Shown piece by piece: positions 11,791 to 23,466 of a DNA stretch of 64,000 nucleotides (position 1 is the first letter of the stretch; each line of letters opens with the position of its first letter). The notes under the pieces are model-generated. The model had not been told where the DNA came from. It searched no databases and was given only the letters and a program-made list of their open reading frames with translations. The position numbers and the translations under genes were made by a program. The stretch covers positions 62,001 through 126,000 of the forward strand of contig JAACJM010000236.1 of the NCBI GenBank assembly GCA_013368315.1. Reading direction: 5' to 3'. Origin of the DNA: Tetrapyrgos nigripes. Taxonomy: Eukaryota; Basidiomycota; Agaricomycetes; Agaricales; Campanellaceae.

Positions 11791-13493
11791 CTACTCTATG
11801 TCAAGACGTGGACAGTCATCAGGGTAGTTTTGCTTCAGCCATTCCTTAAACTGCATGTCAATGTCTGGGGCCCTTAAGCCAGGCCGCAAAGTTCTGACTT
11901 CACCTGGTAGGGGCCGTCAGTTGTGAACCCATGAGTGGAACAGACAATAATACTTGCAGTGCTGGCAATGTCCATCCTTCCAGTCTCCCTTTTGACAATG
12001 CCTGGAGCAATAGTTTGTGATTTTGCACCTCGAGCACCGCATGCGGCGGATTCTGGAATGGGTGTAAGTCCCTCGTAGTGAACACTGCAAGAAATCATTA
12101 GCAATTGGATGTTGGTATAAATATGATGAACTGCACATACATTTAGACTGGCACAGACAACAACACCTTGATCTTCAAATTCGTTCCTCAAGTCCTTTAT
12201 CCTGCCCACTGCCCTCACAAAAGCACCATAAACCTGACCAAGTTGATGGATATCAGGGTAAGGACTGGGCTTCACCACCACTTCCCCAAACGCCAACCAA
12301 ACTTTGTTGTCCTCGTATCGGACCTTCATTAATGAATGCAGGGATGTGTTCAAAACCTCGCGACACCAGAAGAATGTTGGTACAGTTTCCAGAAGTCTGC
12401 GGAACCACACAGTAGGAGTAGGGAATTCGTCAATAGGTTCTCCTTCGTCCAAAGAGATCACGACAAAAGAGTTGATCATTGAGCGGATTAGTTGACCGCG
12501 AAGAATGGCAGTCACAGCCATAGCTCCGTATTCCTCCATGGCCCTGTGAAAGAGCCGAAGTATCTGTCTCATAATGACAACAGTCTCCCTGAATGACGTT
12601 GCCCTAGCTTCAAGTTCTTTTCCTTCGACATCCTCGGTATAGGCTTGAAGTCTGCTTTGTTTGGTGAGGACTCTGAGCACCAAAGACAAACAACCCAAGA
12701 GGTCACTAGCTAAAAGGATGGGCAGAGCTTCGGCAGATGCGTCCACTGTGTCGACGATTATCTTGATGGCGCAGCTCAAGTCCGTCCGGACGTATGTATT
12801 GTCGTAAGGAGGATTTTTCCGATTGCGGAGATGAGAAATAAGTAATTGGGTAGTTCGTGGAGATCGGAAGATGGTAGCTGCATTGCGGGGAAGAAGGCTC
12901 TTGTCGTCTGACTCTGCAGAGGCGTCGATGGACTGATCGACAAGAATAAAGAGGGAAGAGAGGGAAAGATGGTAGCGGTCCATCGCATAGGTCCAGACGT
13001 CGATTTCCAAGGCGAAAAGCTCGGGGCTCTGTTCCAAGAGTGAAAGCGTCCATGATTTCTGACGCCCCTGATCGTCCTGGGTCGGAGGCATCATCGCCAG
13101 AGTGCAAAATAGGTGGAGAAGCTGGTGCTGGTATTGTATAGCTTCCTGGGTAGTGGGTTCGCTCTCGACTTCAAGAACACAAAGCCTGAGCAAGGCAGAT
13201 AACCAGGGCCAGACAGCAGTGAGCCAGTTGTTCGAATACTGTTCAAGCGCTGCATGTCTCGCCGTTGGTTGGTACCTCAGGTCGTCGATATGATCTGTCA
13301 GAGCTTTCAGGTGTAAAAGAGCTTGTTCGAGCTCTTGAGAAGGGTGGGTTTGAGGATCAATACGGAGAGGAACTGGAGTATTCTGGAGGTCTCGGTATGC
13401 TCTAGCGACACTAGCATTTGTCCGGGAGTGATTTGAAGTTGGAGCCGTTCTCCTCGGTCTGGGGACGGCAGAAGGTCTGCTCCCTCGGCGCAT
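11791..13493 (-). CDS. MYND zinc-finger protein, 528 aa, 3 exons (paralogue 1)
   Basis: An agaricomycete-type protein: a long helical, otherwise featureless body with a C-terminal MYND zinc finger, which usually mediates protein-protein contacts. Exons 12141-13493, 11954-12084 and 11791-11893 give 1587 nt. The first MYND cysteine pair spans intron 1 (CASLN|C), followed by RRMRCSRCK, NYCSRHCQKGDWKDGH and QHC. That is C-X4-C, C-X2-C, C-X3-C, H-X3-C. Exon 3 encodes a conserved tail, PDIDMQFKEWLKQNYP, recognisable because the other paralogues end the same way. The start MRRGSRPSAVPRPRR is conserved with the second copy. About 90% identical to it at the protein N-terminus (4 changes in the first 60 residues). 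Intact; function unknown. Confidence 0.88.
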
Positions 13494-14489
13494 GCTGATT
13501 ATCAGGAAGTTAGTAAGTCAACAGCAGGATTTAGACAAAGATAGACCTTTGCTAGAGCACGAAGAAGAAGACCAAGCATTGATGTGGGCGCTCACACAGT
13601 GTCAGTTGTCACCGCACCGTGCACGTGCCTTCGAGTCACAACGACGACGACTTGACCGATGACCACGACGACAGTCTTCAGAATCACTGGCACTCAAGAC
13701 CCCGTCTTCTGTACAATAAATTTCCACTGATTAGCACAGTGCCAACCAACATATTCGCCAGACGTAAAGTCGGGTGTAGGATTCTGAAGGTCAGTTTTAA
13801 CTTTTATGGGGCAAGCGACAAAACTTGGCGATACTGACACTGGATACGATATTTTCAGTGGTGCGCGAGATAAATGTACACCCTCTCCTCTTAACGCTTC
13901 GACAAAATCTCCGCAGTTTGGTCATGGCCCATACCAGACGGTTGCAGCGCGTTATCGTCTGTCCAAGACCAGCCAGCAAGCTGAGCTGGGCGTTCCTATG
14001 TTTAGAATTGGGCTTCGGACCTTACCACGATGCTGTAGATGACGATTCGCTGCAGCGAGAAATGCGTATCCGGGTCTGTCTGCTGTCCTAGGTACGTCGT
14101 CGACTCTATCTTTCAATAGAGTCCTCGTTAATGACGTGGCTCTTCTCGCTCTCTGCAGCAAGACTGGCGACGCCGGAGAGATTATGGAGAGGGTTCAGCA
14201 CGCAAGGGGATAGGAAGAAACATTACCAGAAGGCAGGAGAAGACATTGGGGCACCCTGAAGGTTCAGAAAAGATTTTGCTCGTCTTCCTATGAGCAGAGG
14301 TCGCAAGAGTACGTCGTCTTCATATGTCCGTGTTCCTCAAGTGCTCATTATTTCATCTGCACTAGGGACCGCTTCAACGAGTTTTGTTTCAAACGACAAG
14401 AGACAATTCTTCTGATACCCATCTTTAAGGTTGATAGAATGACGGCGGCATTCCTTCTATGAGGTCACCACCTTGGACTTCATATCCAA

Positions 14490-15863
14490 GTCTACCACCC
14501 CCGGACCTTCAAAATGAGAGACTCTCGTAAAACTCCAGCTCGAGTACGCAGTTTGGTGGAGAGCTGTGAAGCGAAATGGCTGCAAATTTGGGCATGGGCT
14601 TTTGCCATGCTCAAGCATTGGTCCCAGGTTGGAAACGAGCCGATGACAGAAGGTGGGAAGGACTTCCAAGCCAAACTTTTCGTCGTCTTCGAAGAGGTGG
14701 TCTCCATGCCTTACGTTGATAGAAACCCAGCAAGGCCTCACTCTCCGTTCTCTCATTCATGCGAAAACGTTCCAGCGTCTTTTCAACAACCCTCATTTAT
14801 TCACACTATACCGTCGATTTCCTCCTCTCATTTGTCTCAAGGCAGATACGGAAGGACCCATCCGAGGAGTCTTACGTTGATGCCAAGCTCAGATACCCTC
14901 TGACGATTGTAGGCTCCCTTGCTCGTCGTCGAGGAGACCTTACCAATCCTCATACGTTGTCACAACATCTTGCGCCATGCTTCGCAGTACTCCAAGATCC
15001 TTGCTACACGAAATAACATCGCCGACACCGACGTCAGACTTCGTGAACAACAGGTCGAATTCCTCCAATATACGCTTACTCCCATCAACTTCGCAATCAA
15101 GGAACATGGAGCTCCCACTATGGCTATCGCCCTTCGTGGCGATATACTCCAAACCATGGTCTATGCAGGCCCACTCATTCGTTACGACCAAACGCGTCCG
15201 AACACTCCGGTGAATCTCGGGTGGACTCTTGGCCAGCTTTTCGCGGTTTTTTTTCAGACTTGCGGTCACATCGCAACTATCTTGGTTCTGCTACGCTGTC
15301 GAAGTTGTGTTTGACATCAATGAGCAGAGTCATTGACTCCGAGGACTGGGTTTTGCAGAGGAAGATTGGATGTTTTCTCAAATGAGAACAGCGAACTGGC
15401 GAAGATTTGGAAAGAACCCGTTTTGTTGGTTACCCACCTGGCGAAACACAGAGAAGAGTTTGAGAGGGAGGCGAGAGGGAAAGCTTGGTAATTTGCGCCA
15501 ATCTTGAGGTCAGTAGAACCTTACCATGTTTCGTTTAACTCGCTCATTTCTTTTCAGTGCCATTCTCAGGGAATTCCCAAATCCGTCGACTGCGTTGCGC
15601 CAGATGTAAAGTTTCCATCTGCTGTTCCAAGGATTTTCAAAATTGGCACTGGAAGGAGTATGACCACCATACGAAATGCAACCGACCGTGCTCATGAAGG
15701 TGTGCGCGCATACGCTGCCCCCAAACGCTGTTTTCTGAAGTATTTTTTTTGTTTAGCTGGAGTTTTGAAGCTCATTTTGACTAACGTTGATGAGGAGTTC
15801 CGAATATGGTCGAAAGAACGCTATTTTGTTTCAGGGACCACCGGCGGCGGGCGAGTAGCCTAG
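14490..15863 (+). pseudogene. MYND-finger paralogue, decayed (pseudogene A)
   Basis: A plus-strand relative of the neighbouring MYND genes, spread over shifting frames. The N-terminal part (14514-14750) has VESCEAKWLQIWAWAF and NEPMTEGG, matching NNWLTAVWPWLS and NEPTT in the intact genes. The central part (15030-15200) has HGAPTMAIALRGDIL, matching YGAMAVTAILRGQLI. After CANLE and an intron ending TTTTCAG, the finger follows at about 15558-15700 in another frame with RRLRCARCKVSICCSKDF. A last exon ends DEEFRIWSKERYF before the TAG at 15861-15863. Frameshifts between each block argue for a pseudogene. It is transcriptionally divergent from the MYND gene at 11791-13493. Confidence 0.72.
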
Positions 15864-16010
15864 ATTTCATGAAGGTCGTTGGTTGTTGGTCTTTGGTCGC
15901 CATTGCGGCTTAAACGATAATGCTTTGGTCAAGGTTGTCTTTTCTTATGCAGGCAGGACGTGTTACCCTGCCTGTGCCACTCTGCCACGGTGTTTCTGGG
16001 ACCGCGAGAC

Positions 16011-17900
16011 GCCCCCTTAATATACCGCTCTGGGGTCGCGGGTCCACTCCTCGTCTTGTGTCTTGTGCTATTTTGCCTTCTTGAGCTTTTGGGTTTTTGG
16101 GTTTTTGAGTCTTTCCGAGTCTGTGTTCTGTGGTTTCTGGGGTTTCTGGTTTTCTTGGGTTTTCGGAGGACTCTGGATAATAGGTGCCGAGGCCGGCCAC
16201 CGATTTGGACAAAAAGTGGGGCCACCCACTTGCTTTTTCCGTCTTACCGTCTTGCTCTCACTCTTCTCCTCGTTCCTTCTTTCCGCCTTTTTCGTTCCTT
16301 CTTTCCTTCTTTCCCTCTCCTCGTTCCTTCCTATTTCTACTTTCTTCTTACCCCCACTACTTACACTACTCGTTACCCTACTACTTTGCTACTACTACGT
16401 GTTACTTGTTACATCTTCCGCCGCTTGTGCTTTTCCTTTTGCTTGTAGCTGGCTATGACGAATCACGATGGGTATGGGTATGGCTGCTTATGGGTACATG
16501 TATGGCGATCGCCACCAAGAAAACACCAGAGACCGTCGCAGGCCTGGGAGTGCCAATGGAAAAGGTCTGACACCATGATAGGACATGGACATGTAAGACA
16601 CAGAATGGGAAAGACCTGACTCAACCTGGCTCGGGTGAACGCATGCTGGTAATAGTCTGTACAGGTCGTATCAGGATGCCGTGTGCTGTACAGGACCATC
16701 CCAGGATGTAAGAACCCGACTCGTACAAGTACTGCCTAGGATGTTATCCTGTTACAGATAGTACGGGATGTTGTACCTAACGCAGGATGCAGTCTGAAGC
16801 ATATAGAATGTCATTGTCATTGTCATTAGGCAGGCATATGCGTCTGAAGCACATGGACAGGCACATGCATGACTCTGACTGGCACCTTGGGCGGCAATGC
16901 ATATTTGGAAAGATCTCTTGGGCAAACATAAATGACGAATTTATGCTCGGCGCCGGAGCTACTCTATATGGCTGTTCGGCCTCAAATCGGTCCCATATGG
17001 AGTAGACCCGGGCGAGCAAAAATGGCACTGAAAAACCTGAAATTTAAGTTTGCACAGAGATCTTTGGAAATATGCAACGCCGCCTAAGGTGTGGGTCAGT
17101 TGACGTCCGACTTGATATGATCATACCTGACTCTGGCCGACTGACACTATCTGCATCTACTGCCCCCCCTCATCAACAGCTATCATTGTGGCGGGTATAG
17201 CAGGTCTTCAGGTAACAAACTCCCCTTTGCCTAGGTCTAAGGTGTGATTCCATGCACGTTCTTCGTCAGTCATACGTATTCACTGGCCCCTACCTTCCAA
17301 CTCTGCTGTTACTGCGTTGAAAACCCGTCGGATCGGTTAGGTTATATCAGTTCTCCTTCTGGCGTGCTCACGATCTTGCACTCCAGCCAAATTTTGACCA
17401 AATTTGCGTCAGCCTCTCCATATTCGTGCGCATGCTTATTGCGCTTGGAAAAGGGTCGCTCGTCTTCTTGATGGTCTGCCAATGCGCGTACTTGTACATG
17501 GTGACCATGATTTGGCGGTTCCAACAGATGATTGTCGTGTTCTTGGGGAAGGAGGATGGGCAAGGGGGTGGCGGCATCATTCAGAAGGAAATTTACCATA
17601 TTAGGTATATTTATTAGATAAGATTGTGTACCAGATAAGATAATAGGAGTTTCGCCACACCAGTCTCTGTGGAACAGTACTTTTTGACAATACATGACAT
17701 TGTACAGACAAAGTAGCTACATCGTGCAACCAGGACAGTCTCAAAATCCTATCTGACATTTGGACAAGTCAATTGAGTTGCTCAGTGCTCAAACAGGCAT
17801 CCACCCACTGGTGCCCAGAGTGGGTCAAAGAAATTTAGCCAGACCTCCCCTCCCTATGTTCTGGATTTTCATCCTGTCACTCCTTTGGTGAAACCTAGAG
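16011..17900. other. Gene-poor spacer between the two MYND duplication units
   Basis: At 16230-16440 the plus strand is a long pyrimidine-rich tract (CTTTCC/CTTC words) that yields long but compositionally trivial open frames. A minus-strand frame at 17342-17695 has no recognisable domain. Nothing else is supported. Confidence 0.45.
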
Positions 17901-17925
17901 AGATCCAGATGCCCTGAAGCTTTTC

Positions 17926-18330
17926 TTGAAGGACGCCACACCGAGCAACCTGCCAACCAATTTCAAGGCACTCAGGCACCTTTGGGAAGAGATCAGCACT
18001 CAAGAGGCGAAGATGAAAGCGGTGAGAATGGCCTTTGAGCAGCAGGGTTTCATGATATGTGGTTACCCGAAAGTGAGTAACTTGTTCTGTTTCCCTCTCA
18101 TGACATGGCATCGCGGAACGTACACTGGATTCAGCATACGCCGCATGGGATGCTCCAGGTGTAAAACTACCGTTTACTACTCCCAGACCTGTCAGAAACG
18201 CGACTGGAAGAATGGGAAATACCGTGTCCTTCCTGAGCTGCACGTCTCGTTTAGATTTCCTGCAGCTGGTGTACCTTGTCTTTATGGAAGTTTTCATTTG
18301 CAGGAGTCATGAAACCTATTACGGACATAA
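17926..18330 (+). pseudogene. MYND-finger paralogue, 3' fragment (pseudogene C)
   Basis: The fragment starts with a helical segment ending AFEQQGFMIC, followed by a donor-like GTGAGTAAC. It then continues with RGTYTGFSIRRMGCSRCK, TVYYSQTCQKRDWKNG, clearly the second exon of a MYND gene. The cysteine in the canonical YC position is Tyr, and the terminal H-X3-C is missing. Its 3' end (from GACTGGAAGAAT) is the start of the 4.5-kb duplication unit; the matching sequence at ~11505 is therefore a truncated second copy of this end. Confidence 0.7.
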
Positions 18331-18464
18331 ACAAGAAGTTTGTTAGGTAGATGAAAGACTCGTCCGGGCCATGCGTAGCTTCAACGAGACCGACTGGGGC
18401 TTAGCGTTACTGTAACGCCAGATACTGTTTCTTGGTGTAGTAATAGTATTTTTGCAAGCCCCAA

Positions 18465-20168
18465 CTACTCTATGTCAAGACGTGGACAGTCACCAGGGTA
18501 GTTTTTCTTCAGCCATTCCTTAAACTGCACATCAATGTCCGGGGCCCTTAAGCCAGGCCGCAAAGTTCTGACTTCACCTGGTAGAGGCTGTCAGTTATAA
18601 ACCCATTAAACAGAATAGGTGACAATACTTGCAGTGCTGGCGGTGTCCATCCTTCCAGTCTCCCTTTTGACAACTCCTGGAGCAATAGTTTGCGATTTTG
18701 CATCTCGAGCACCGCATGCGACGGATTTTGGAATGAGCGTACGTCCCTCGTAGTGAACACTGCAAGAGATCATTAGCAACTGGACGCTGCTCTAAATGTG
18801 ATGAATTGCGCATACGTTTAGACTGGCACAGACAACAACACCTTGATCTTCAAATTCCTTCCTCAAATCCCTCATCCTGCTCCCTCCCTTCAGAAAAGCA
18901 TTCCAAACCTCACCGAGTCGATGTATGTCGGGACAACGACTGGAAGTCGCCACCACTTTCGCAAACCCCGACCAAACATTGTTGTCCTCGTAGATCTTGA
19001 CTAGTGGATGCTGGGATGCGTTCAAAACCTCGCGACACCAGAAGAATGTTGAAACAGTTTCCAAAAGTCTGCGGAACCACGTAGTAGGAGTAGGGAATTC
19101 TTCATTAATTTCTTCAACGTCCATAGCGATCACGCTGAAAGAGTTGATCATCGAGCGGATTAGTTGACCGCGAAGAATGGCAGTCACAGCCATCGCTCCG
19201 TAATCCTCCATGGCCTTGTGAAAGAGCCGGAGTATCTGTCTCATAATGACGACAGTTTCTCCTAGTGACTTCCCCCTAGCTTCAAGTTCTTTTTCTTCGA
19301 CTCCAACCTCAGTATAACTAAGCGCTGAAAGTCTGCTTGGTCTGGTGAGGACTCTGAGTACCAAAGACAAACAACCCAATATGTCATTGGCTAACAGGGT
19401 AGGCAGAGCTTCAGGACACGCGTCCACTATGTCGACGATAGTCCTCATGGCGCAGCTCAACTCCGTTCGGACGTATGTATCGTCGTAAGGAGGATTTTTC
19501 CGATTGCGGAGATGAGAAATAAGTAAATGAACAGTACGTGGAGATCGGATGATGATAGCTGCATTACGGGCAAGAAGGTTCTTGTCGTCTGACTCTGCAG
19601 AGGCGCCGATGGACTGATCGACAAGAACAAAGAGGGAGGAGAGGGAAGAATGGTAGCAGTCCATCGCATAGGTCCAGACGTCGATTTCCAAGGCGAAAAG
19701 CTCGGGACTCTGTTCTAAGAACGAAAGCGTCCATGATTTCGGACGCCCTTGACTGTCCCGGGTCTGAGGCATCATAGCCAGAGTGCAAAAGAGGCCAATA
19801 AGCCGGTCATGGTATTGTATAGCTTTCTCGGTAGTGGGTTCGTTCTGAAGAACACAAAGCCTGATCAAGGTTGATAACCAGGGCCAGACAACAGTGAGCC
19901 AGTTATTCGAATACCGTTCAAGTGCTGCGTGTCTAGCCGTTGGTTGGTGCCTCAGCTGGCTGATATGGTCTGTCAGAGCTTTCAGGTTTAAAAGAGCTTG
20001 TTCGAGCTCTGGAGAAGGATGGGTTTGGGGATCAATACGGAGGGGAACTGGAGTATTCTGGAGGTCCTGGTATGCTCTAGCGACACTAGCATTTGCCCGG
20101 GAGTGATTTGAAGTTGGAGTCGTTCTCCTCGGTCTGGGGACGGCGGAAGGTCTGCTCCCTCGGCGCAT
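18465..20168 (-). CDS. MYND zinc-finger protein, 528 aa, 3 exons (paralogue 2)
   Basis: Duplicate of the gene at 11791-13493 with the same exon structure: 18816-20168, 18629-18759 and 18465-18567, total 1587 nt, introns of 56 and 61 nt. The finger is C-X4-C across intron 1 (CASLN|C), then RRMRCSRCK, NYCSRSCQKGDWKDGH and QHC. The third exon encodes PDIDVQFKEWLKKNYP and stops at TAG 18465-18467. I chose MRRGSRPSAV as the start because it is the start available in both copies; an upstream in-frame MLIIS exists only here. Internal differences from paralogue 1 are mostly substitutions, with small compensating indels around residues 107-110 and 280-300. Both copies remain open, suggesting selection on each. 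Confidence 0.88.
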
Positions 20169-21079
20169 GCTGATTATCAGCAAGTTAGTAAGTCAACAGC
20201 AGGATTTAGACAAAGACAGACCTTTGCTAGAGCACGAAGAAGACCAAGCATTGAAGTGGGCGCTCACACAGTGTCAGTTTGCACCGTGCACGTGCCTTCG
20301 CAACGACGACGACTTGGTCGATGACAACGACGACGATTTTCACTGGCACTCAAGACCCCGTCCTCTGTACAAGAAATGTCCACCTATATCAGCAACTGCC
20401 GTCAGACACAAAGTCGGGTATAGGATTCTGAAGGTCAGTTTTATGGGGCAAGCGACAAAACTTGGCGATACTGATAGCGATACGATATTTTCAGCGGTGC
20501 GCGAGAGAAATGTACACCCTCTCTTCTCAACGCTTCGACAAAATCTCCTGAGTTTGGTCATGGCACATACCAGACGGTTGCAGCGCGTTGTCGTCTGTCC
20601 AAGGCCAGCTAGCAAGCTGGAACTTGGCGTTCCCATGTTTAGAATTGGGCTTCGGACCTTTCAGCGAAGCTGTAGATGACGATTTGCTGCAGCGAGAAAT
20701 GTGTATCCGAGTCTGTCTGCCGTATTGGGTATGTCGTCGACTCTATCTTCCAAAAGTCTTCGTTAATGACGTGGTGCTTTTCGCTCTCTGCAGCAAGACT
20801 GGTGACGCCGGAGAGATGATGGAGAGGGTTCAGCACGCAAGCGGATAAGAAGAAACATGATAAGAAGGCAGGAGAAGAAATTGGGGCACCTGGAATGTTC
20901 AGAAGGAGTTTGCTCGTCTTCCTATGAGCGGAGGTACGTCGCCTTCATATGTCCGTGTTCTTCAAGTGCTCATTATTTCGTCTGTACTAGGGGCCGCTTC
21001 AACGAGTTTTGTTTCAAACGACAAGAGACAATTCTTCTGATACCCATCCTCAAGTCTGATAGCACGACGGCCACCTTTG

Positions 21080-22587
21080 GTGCTCCTTCCGCGAGGCCAC
21101 CACCTTGGACATCATGTCCAAGTCTACCACCCCCGGACCTTCAAACTGAGGGACTCTCGTAAAACTCCAGCTCAAGTACGCGGTTTGGTGGAGAGTTGTG
21201 AAGCGAACTGGCTGCAAATTTGGGCATGGGCTTCTGCCATGCTCAAGCCTTGGTCCCAGGTTGGAAACGAGTCGACGACAGAAGGTGGGAAGGACTTCTA
21301 CGTCGTCTTCGAAAGCCTTACGTTGATGGGAACCCAACAAAACCTCACTCGTCCGTTCTCTCATTCATGCGAAAACATCCCGGCGTCTTTTCAACAATTT
21401 TTTGGGTGTGCACCTGCACATTGGAACGCTCTCATCATTGCCATCACCTGATGCTCTATCTTCTCGAGGTAGCTCTGGCGGCTTCCGACGTGCGCCGTAA
21501 TACCAACCTTGCTTCCCAAATCCCGCTTCCCTCATTTATTCACACCATACCATCGATTTCGTCTCCTCGCATTTGTCTCAAGGCAGATACGGAAGAAACC
21601 CATTCAAGGAGTCTTACGTTGATGCCGAGCTCAGATACGCTCTGGGAATTACAGGCTCTCTCTTGCTCTTCGTCGAGGAGAGACCTTACCCATCCTCATA
21701 CGTTCCCACAACATCTTACGCCATGCTTCGCAGTACTCCAAGATCCTTGCTACACGAAATAACATCGCCGACGCCGACGTCAGACTTCGTGAACAACAGG
21801 TTGAATTCCTCCAATACACGCTTACTCCCATCGACTTCGCAATCAAGGGGCTATCGCCCTTCGTAGCGATATACGCCAAACCATGGTCTATACAGGCCCA
21901 CCCATTCGTTACCACCAACCACGTCCGAACACTCCAGTGGATTTCTCAGCCAGCTTTTCGCAGTCATCCTCAAAGACTTGCGGTCATATCGCAACTATCT
22001 TGGCTCTGCTACGGTCTGACACCAATGAGCAGGGTCAGTGACTCCAAGGGCCGGGATTGCAGAGGAAGACTGGATGTTTTCTCAAATGAGAACAGCGAAT
22101 TGGTGAAGATTTGGAAAGAGCCCGTTTTGTTGGTTACCACCTGGCGAAACACAGAGAAGAGTTTGAGAGGGAAGTGAGAGGGAAGGCTTGGTAATTTGGG
22201 CTAATCCTGAGGTCAGTAGAACCTTCCCATGTTTCGTTAAACTAGCTCATTTATTTTCAGTGCCATTCTCAGGGAATCTTTACGCATTTCCAAATCCGTC
22301 GGCTGGTGTTGCAACGCCAGATGTAAAGTTGCCATCTGCTGTAACTGTTCCACGGATTGTGACATTGGAAGGAGTAGGAAGGAGTATGACCACCATACGA
22401 AGTGCAACTGACCGTGCTTATGAAGGTGTGTGCGCATACGCTGCTCCCAAAATCTGCTTTCTGAAGTTTTTGGTTTTAGCTGGAGTTTTTGAAGCCCATT
22501 TTCACCAACGTGGATGAGGGGTTCCAGATATGGTCGAAAGAATGCTATTTTGCTTCAGGGACCACCGGCGGCGGGCGAGTAGCCTAG
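21080..22587 (+). pseudogene. MYND-finger paralogue, decayed (pseudogene B)
   Basis: Duplicate of pseudogene A in the second unit. VESCEANWLQIWAWAS appears near 21190-21240 and the C-terminal exon GFQIWSKECYFASG ends at TAG 22585-22587. It has decayed further than A. The codon of the first finger cysteine reads TGG (VIWANPE instead of VICANLE), the finger region at about 22259-22420 has lost its frame, and the last exon carries an extra T in a TTTT run. No function expected. Confidence 0.68.
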
Positions 22588-22760
22588 ATTTCACGAAGGT
22601 CGTTGGTCGTTGGTTGTTGGTTGTTGGTCTTTGGTCGCCATTGCTGCTTACACGATAATGCCTTGGTCAAGGTCGTCCTTTCTGATACCGGCAGAGAGTG
22701 TTACCCTGCCTGTGAGAGACAGTGCCACTCTGCCACGGTGTCTCTGGGACGACGAGACGC

Positions 22761-23466
22761 CCGGTCCATGGTGCTCTGGTGTGCAGTGCTGCTGGATGTA
22801 TACACACTTTTTTTGGCAGGTCGTAACGGTATTAGGAGTCGTTGGATCCATAACTTTGTATAATTACTCGTCTTTGTCAGTAGGGGTAGCTACCGTAATA
22901 ATTATAAGACGTCCTGAAAATTGCTTGAAAACCTTCGTCTTCTTCGTAGGAATGTTGTTAGGTTCAGCGACGCCTTTGTCGGAAAAAACAATGCACGTGT
23001 TTTCGCATTTTCACTCTTCTGCTCCTCTTCCATGACGGCTACCAGCAGGAATTGACTCTAACAGCTCTCTTGGAACCTTCAAAACGCCAGCGTTCCTCTA
23101 TCCTGGTCTACACAACGACTATCTTGACCAGGAGTGTATTACCCGGACCAGGACCAAGAACTGATACACCGGGGTTCCGGGAGACGTAATCTGGCCAAAG
23201 ATCTTGCTTAGAGACGACGGAGGACACGAATAGATAGAAGGATGGTCTGGGTGGATATAGGGCGGAGGACGTTGGAGCACTTCTAGTGCTTGACGTCTGG
23301 ACGAACTTCGACTTCCAATCTTGCATGGCAACGAAGTCCCGTGGGCCGAGGGCCTGGTTCCATCTCGTTGCACCCGAACCACCACTTCTTCAGCAGGTAT
23401 GTTTTGCAATCGTCGTATCTTTGCAGTTTTTTTCTGAATGGCTTCCAAGTCTTCTGCGCTGTGACC
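22761..23466. other. Upstream region of MYND paralogue 3
   Basis: Open frames on both strands near 23119-23450 are mutually antisense and unrecognised. The plus frame continuous with MYND paralogue 3 could extend its start to 23290, but the added residues have no counterpart in the paralogues. Confidence 0.35.

Larger units (their letters stand above)
11505..16010. repeat. ~4.5-kb MYND duplication unit, copy 1
   Basis: The unit matches 18190-22760 in the same orientation. It starts inside the 3' part of a MYND pseudogene (GACTGGAAGAAT.GGAAA) and contains a minus-strand MYND gene, a divergent upstream region and a plus-strand MYND pseudogene. It ends near CTCTGCCACGGTGT. Both copies of the minus-strand gene have a first exon of exactly 1353 nt, so there is no net length change over 451 codons. 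Confidence 0.85.
18190..22760. repeat. ~4.5-kb MYND duplication unit, copy 2
   Basis: Direct copy of 11505-16010 displaced by about 6.7 kb, with small indels (for example GAAGAAGAAGACC versus GAAGAAGACC just upstream of the MYND start). Because copy 1 begins abruptly inside pseudogene C sequence while copy 2 continues leftward into more of that pseudogene, copy 2 looks like the ancestral position. Confidence 0.82.

Noticed and set aside
15960..16570. Overlapping plus-strand frames rich in Leu, Phe and Ser that look like membrane proteins
   Set aside because: They come from a pyrimidine-rich tract open in all three frames; no start, splice or homologue support.
20167..20679. 170-codon plus-strand frame starting in the same CATG as the MYND-2 start
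   Set aside because: The first part is matched in the other duplication unit, but that copy ends early and frames then diverge; more likely the divergent upstream region of the MYND gene.
23290..23466. Upstream extension of MYND paralogue 3
   Set aside because: The extra residues have no counterpart in the paralogues; ATG at 23467 fits family length better.
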